Program-made: the position numbers and the translations under genes
Part shown: piece by piece, positions 60,601-64,000 of the stretch
Layout: every line of letters begins with the position of its first letter
Numbering within the stretch: position 1 is the stretch's first letter
The notes under the pieces: model-generated
The model's input: only the letters and a program-made list of their open reading frames with translations
The model's database searches: none
Told to the model about the DNA's origin: nothing
DNA from: Ulota crispa
Lineage: Eukaryota; Streptophyta; Bryopsida; Orthotrichales; Orthotrichaceae
Direction of reading: 5' to 3'
Assembly: GCA_963920765.1 (NCBI GenBank)
Contig: OY987243.1
Coordinates: forward strand, 35,773,060 to 35,837,059
Length of the DNA: 64,000 bases

Positions 60601-61452
60601 CCAACATACTTCTACAAGTTTTATTTTACCAAATTATCTAGTGATTTTTTCGGTTTACAACTCAAATTTCTGAAATGCACTTCAAGCGCATCTCAATACC
60701 AAAAATACTAACAATTTTGGATTAAGTGAAACCAAAATAAAAACACTTAAAATATTGGAAAAGTGAAATTTCCAACATCCAAAGTTTTTAGAGAATGGCA
60801 TTTCGACAACAAACATTAAAAATAGAGTGACCCCAAAATTCTGAAAGAGCGTCAGATTTAAAGCCCGTTTAAAAAGCGTAGTAATCCCAGGTACCAGTAG
60901 GTGACAATTTGATCTGGACCAATGTGAATATGACACATCAACAGTCATTTACCGACTGCATGGAAACAAAAGCATTGAATTCGGAGTACACTTAAAAATA
61001 TAGGCTCAAGACCAGATCATTAATTAATTTCGAAAAGGAATGGCAGTCAATTCTCTGAGATATCAGCTTTTCTAATGCCACTATCACATTTTTTAATCGT
61101 CTTATAAAATTCAAAGTAATCAATGTACCTTATTTTTAGACACACTTTAGATAGTGCAAGTTATTATGGCATAAAACATAAAATACAAATGAACAAGAAG
61201 TTCAACCAAATAAGAAATTGGTTTTAAACTATCTTTTTGAATTTTGCAAACATTTTTAAAGTGTAATTTTAAATCTATGTTTTTAATGTTTGAACTACAT
61301 ATTGTCACTTGTGTTCTTGGTGCATGTTGAAGGAAAAAAGTAGTAGACTCTATGAAGGTAGGAAGTTATGGGATTTATTTGAGAATTATTTCCGTTCCAA
61401 GCATACTTGTATAATTTGCTTTGTTGTACATACCACTATGTTATGCACATGT
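57625..61452. other. Gene-free AT-rich stretch
   Basis: Nearly 4 kb without a supported gene. A lone TAAGGTAGG near 58993 may be an orphan end of the TA family. Confidence 0.45.
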
Positions 61453-61456
61453 TTAA

Positions 61457-62080
61457 CCCCTAAAGGACCATGGCCTTTATTTTGTCGAAAGACACTCAAA
61501 ATTGTCACTTCTATGGCAAAGAGTAAAAAAGTTTGAAAATTGGTCTTTTTGCATTTCTAGCCTTGGGATCTTGTACTAGACTAGTATAAGAATGTGTCAT
61601 TCAAAACTCAAGAACTTTGACCAAATAGATTGGAAGATAATTGCAATTAAAGTGTAAAAAATAAGTTCTTTTGAAAAAATGTTAAGCTTGCATTCAAAAA
61701 TGAAGTTTATAAGTTATTTTTTCAAGAAGATTTTTGAATTGCCCAAAAAACAAGATTGTCCATAACTTTCTCATAACTAGTCCAAATGGAATGAATCAAG
61801 GCTTCAGATGTAGACAAAAATGTAATCTATGAGAAATAAAAGTAAAAATAAAATTCAAGTTTTTGTAATTTTTTTTGGGTGCCCAGACTCCCCAAATTTG
61901 TGCTTATTTGGGCATAACTTTTGCTCCTTGTCATTGATTGGAATAAAATAAGATTCCCCAAAAGCTAATGTGTTTTCCTATCTTCAAAAAAAGTTTCAAA
62001 AAATTAGAACAAAAATTGAGACCATAGGTACCTGCCCAAAATCCCATTTGTCCCCCATAGGAACAATGATCCTTTAGGGG
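61457..62080. mobile_element. TTAA-flanked element (624 bp), relative of the fold-back subfamily
   Basis: TTAA at 61453-61456 and 62081-62084. Termini CCCCTAAAGGACCATGG and GATCCTTTAGGGG. The right side matches the 719-bp fold-back element (CATAGGTACCTGCCCAAAAT, CCCATTTGTCCCCCATAGG). Confidence 0.75.
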
Positions 62081-62316
62081 TTAAACGGTTTTTTTGTGAT
62101 ATTTTTAAAAGTGTCCAATTGCATTGTGCATGGATATTCTAAAAGCTTTGTTTACAAATTAAATAATATAAAAAATAAATTATAATACGATCAATACCAA
62201 CAACAATGATGATTTATCCAATTGAAATTCTTTGAATTTAGTCAATGTGACCATCATCAAATTTTGATAAATTTCTTGAATAGTCGACAACCTTATTCAC
62301 ATATTGACATAACATA

Positions 62317-62584
62317 GGATGCTCTAATTTGGACCAGCTCTAGGAAGGGCTGACATTTTACATCAAAGATCTATTACTGTCATTGATGAGTTAGATGAGC
62401 TTAACAAATTGCTACGCTCACCTAACTCATCAATGACAGTAATAGATCTTTGATGTAAAATGTCAGCCCTTTCTAGAGCATGGTCCAAATTATTGTTAAG
62501 CTCATCTAACTCATCAATGACAGTAATAGATCTTTGATGTAAAATGTCAGCCCTTTCTAGAGCATGGTCCAAATTATAGCATCC
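62317..62584. mobile_element. Inverted-repeat element with a duplicated arm (268 bp)
   Basis: Ends GGATGCTCTAATTTGGACCA and TGGTCCAAATTATAGCATCC. Inside, a block containing GGGCTGACATTTTACATC and AGATCTATTACTGTCATTGA occurs three times, once forward and twice inverted. The two inverted copies are almost identical. No target duplication was found. Confidence 0.75.
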
Positions 62585-64000
62585 TCCCTTACTTTGTTTG
62601 TGAGCGCTGCAAAATTTGTATTCCAAATGGTAAACAATTTTGGTTTTGGATGGTTTTATCCAAATTGATTATTGTTCATCCAAAGTAATGACGGGCAAAC
62701 TTCTTTTAAAACCAAATTTGATAAAACCAAGATAGATTATAAATACATACAAAAGTATATGCAAAAATTCAAAGAAAAATATATATTTTGTGTGCTTGAA
62801 GGTTTTAGGAGCATTCACATCTTTAAATACAATCACTGTTTACATCTACTTTTGAAAAACCCTCAAATTTTTTATTCCTCATCCTTGTTTTTCAAATGTG
62901 CCTCACATACAGTTAATTGACCAATCATCTGAAAGTGAAGTATAGAATAAAACCCACCAAACTTGTGATGAATAGTCATTTCAGCTTCACATACGTTGAG
63001 TGTCAAGAGAACATTTTAGGGGACCTTGAGCACTTATTAGCCAAGTATCGGTTGTATCAAACCCTAAGCGTGCAAATGCTTTAAGTATTGAAAACAATTC
63101 CCTTTTCCTTGTGGGTGAGTATTGTCTCAAGCACTTGAGGTGTCAATAAGAGCAACATTACACCAGGGGTTGAGGCTATTGTGAAACTAGTGCAACTCCC
63201 AATCTTAGCCCTTAAGTGGTTGACTTTTAAAAATGGCTGTATGGCCTTTACATTAGGAGTCAAAGTCAAAATTTCATATCATACTTACGTATTTAAAAAA
63301 CAAGATTTGACAAAGCCCTCATTCCAAAAGTAAGATCATTTGAAAATGGGAAGCCAATTCTTGGGCACATGGTCAATGTTAGTTATTATTGAAAAAATGA
63401 TTGCGAAACACGTTTTTTTTGAGATAATCAACATTGCAGGATGAAATAAAATTTTAATGGTTCTACTTTGTCTTGTATTTTTACTTTCCTTTTTCTTCTA
63501 AAACTCCAAAGTTTACAATAATGATTTAGACTTTTTGGCTTCAAAGACAATAATATTGCCCCCCATTATACTCTTGTTACAATGGGAGCTTAAAGCTGTT
63601 CTTGAAGTCCTTTGAATTGGAATTTTGATTGAAAAGGCCCCAAATTTTCATTACCTCTGCTCCTAACCTAGAGCGACCCTAAGTTAGAAGCCCAAAAATA
63701 ACTCCAACCACACGGAACTTTACGATTTCTTCATTGGTCAAGCCAAGTATCCTAAAACACAAGAACGTGGATGAAGGGAACAATCACAGTATCACACCTC
63801 ATCACAAATTGTCCTCATACCCATGAGAGTTTCCAATAGGGTCTTTCTCCAGGATTCAAAGTTTATATTCTTTTCATTATAATCTCCGGGAGGTCACTCA
63901 ATGTATTCTTTGGAAATCATCTGCAATCAAGTAAACTTTTCACCCTTATTTACTTTTTAATAATTTTGATTTAGCTCCAAATTTTTGGATGTTCTCAAAA
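62585..64000. other. Gene-free stretch to window end
   Basis: AT-rich with short frames only. No gene or repeat termini recognised. Confidence 0.4.

Overview
Nuclear DNA of a land plant. The genes have short phase-consistent exons with GT-AG introns. They encode a plant-type 4-coumarate:CoA ligase and a plant-type, intron-rich alpha/beta-hydrolase lipase. The intergenic DNA is AT-rich and full of short inverted-repeat transposons. I cannot fix the species. Sequence character hints at a non-seed plant (bryophyte, lycophyte or fern), but that is a weak inference. No prokaryotic features, rRNA, CRISPR array or retroviral coding region was seen.

Genes from left to right: (1) positions 1-2068, plus strand, the 3' part of a six-bladed-propeller (SMP-30/strictosidine-synthase-like) membrane protein cut by the window edge. 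(2) 6489-6848, minus, a compact single-exon unknown protein with a clear TATA box and a transposon inserted just upstream of it. (3) 22905-23659, minus, a decayed coding region with several stops. (4) 23923-29210, minus, a complete ten-exon lipase-family alpha/beta hydrolase of about 742 residues. (5) 33159-34571, plus, a two-exon unknown protein with one C-terminal membrane helix, preceded by a 23-bp tandem repeat. (6) 40086-41715, minus, a broken SAM-dependent methyltransferase. (7) 43604-46833, minus, a complete six-exon 4-coumarate:CoA ligase of 553 residues. From about 46.9 to 64 kb there is no gene that I can support. The genes show no operon-like or pathway clustering; only the 4CL can be placed in a pathway (phenylpropanoid).

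The striking content is the transposon landscape. By matching termini and target-site duplications (TSDs) by eye I resolve several families of non-coding inverted-repeat elements: a TTAA-flanked family with CCCYT termini (about a dozen copies, 0.2-0.7 kb); a family with AACGCCATATTCG termini and a consistent 4-bp TSD (five copies); a TA-flanked family with AGGT...GCACCC termini ranging from 0.14 to 5.3 kb; a second TA-flanked family with GGGGGTTTCA termini; Mutator-like palindromes with 9-bp TSDs; and a 2.9-kb CACTA element with a 3-bp TSD. Several are nested, up to three levels deep (TTAA element > CACTA > Mutator-like palindrome at 36.7-39.85 kb). There are also two sizeable minisatellites (9.3-10.15 kb and 54.06-54.41 kb), a degenerate tandem array inside the CACTA element, and an unassigned 883-bp palindrome. 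I found no transposase gene, so these families appear to be non-autonomous here.
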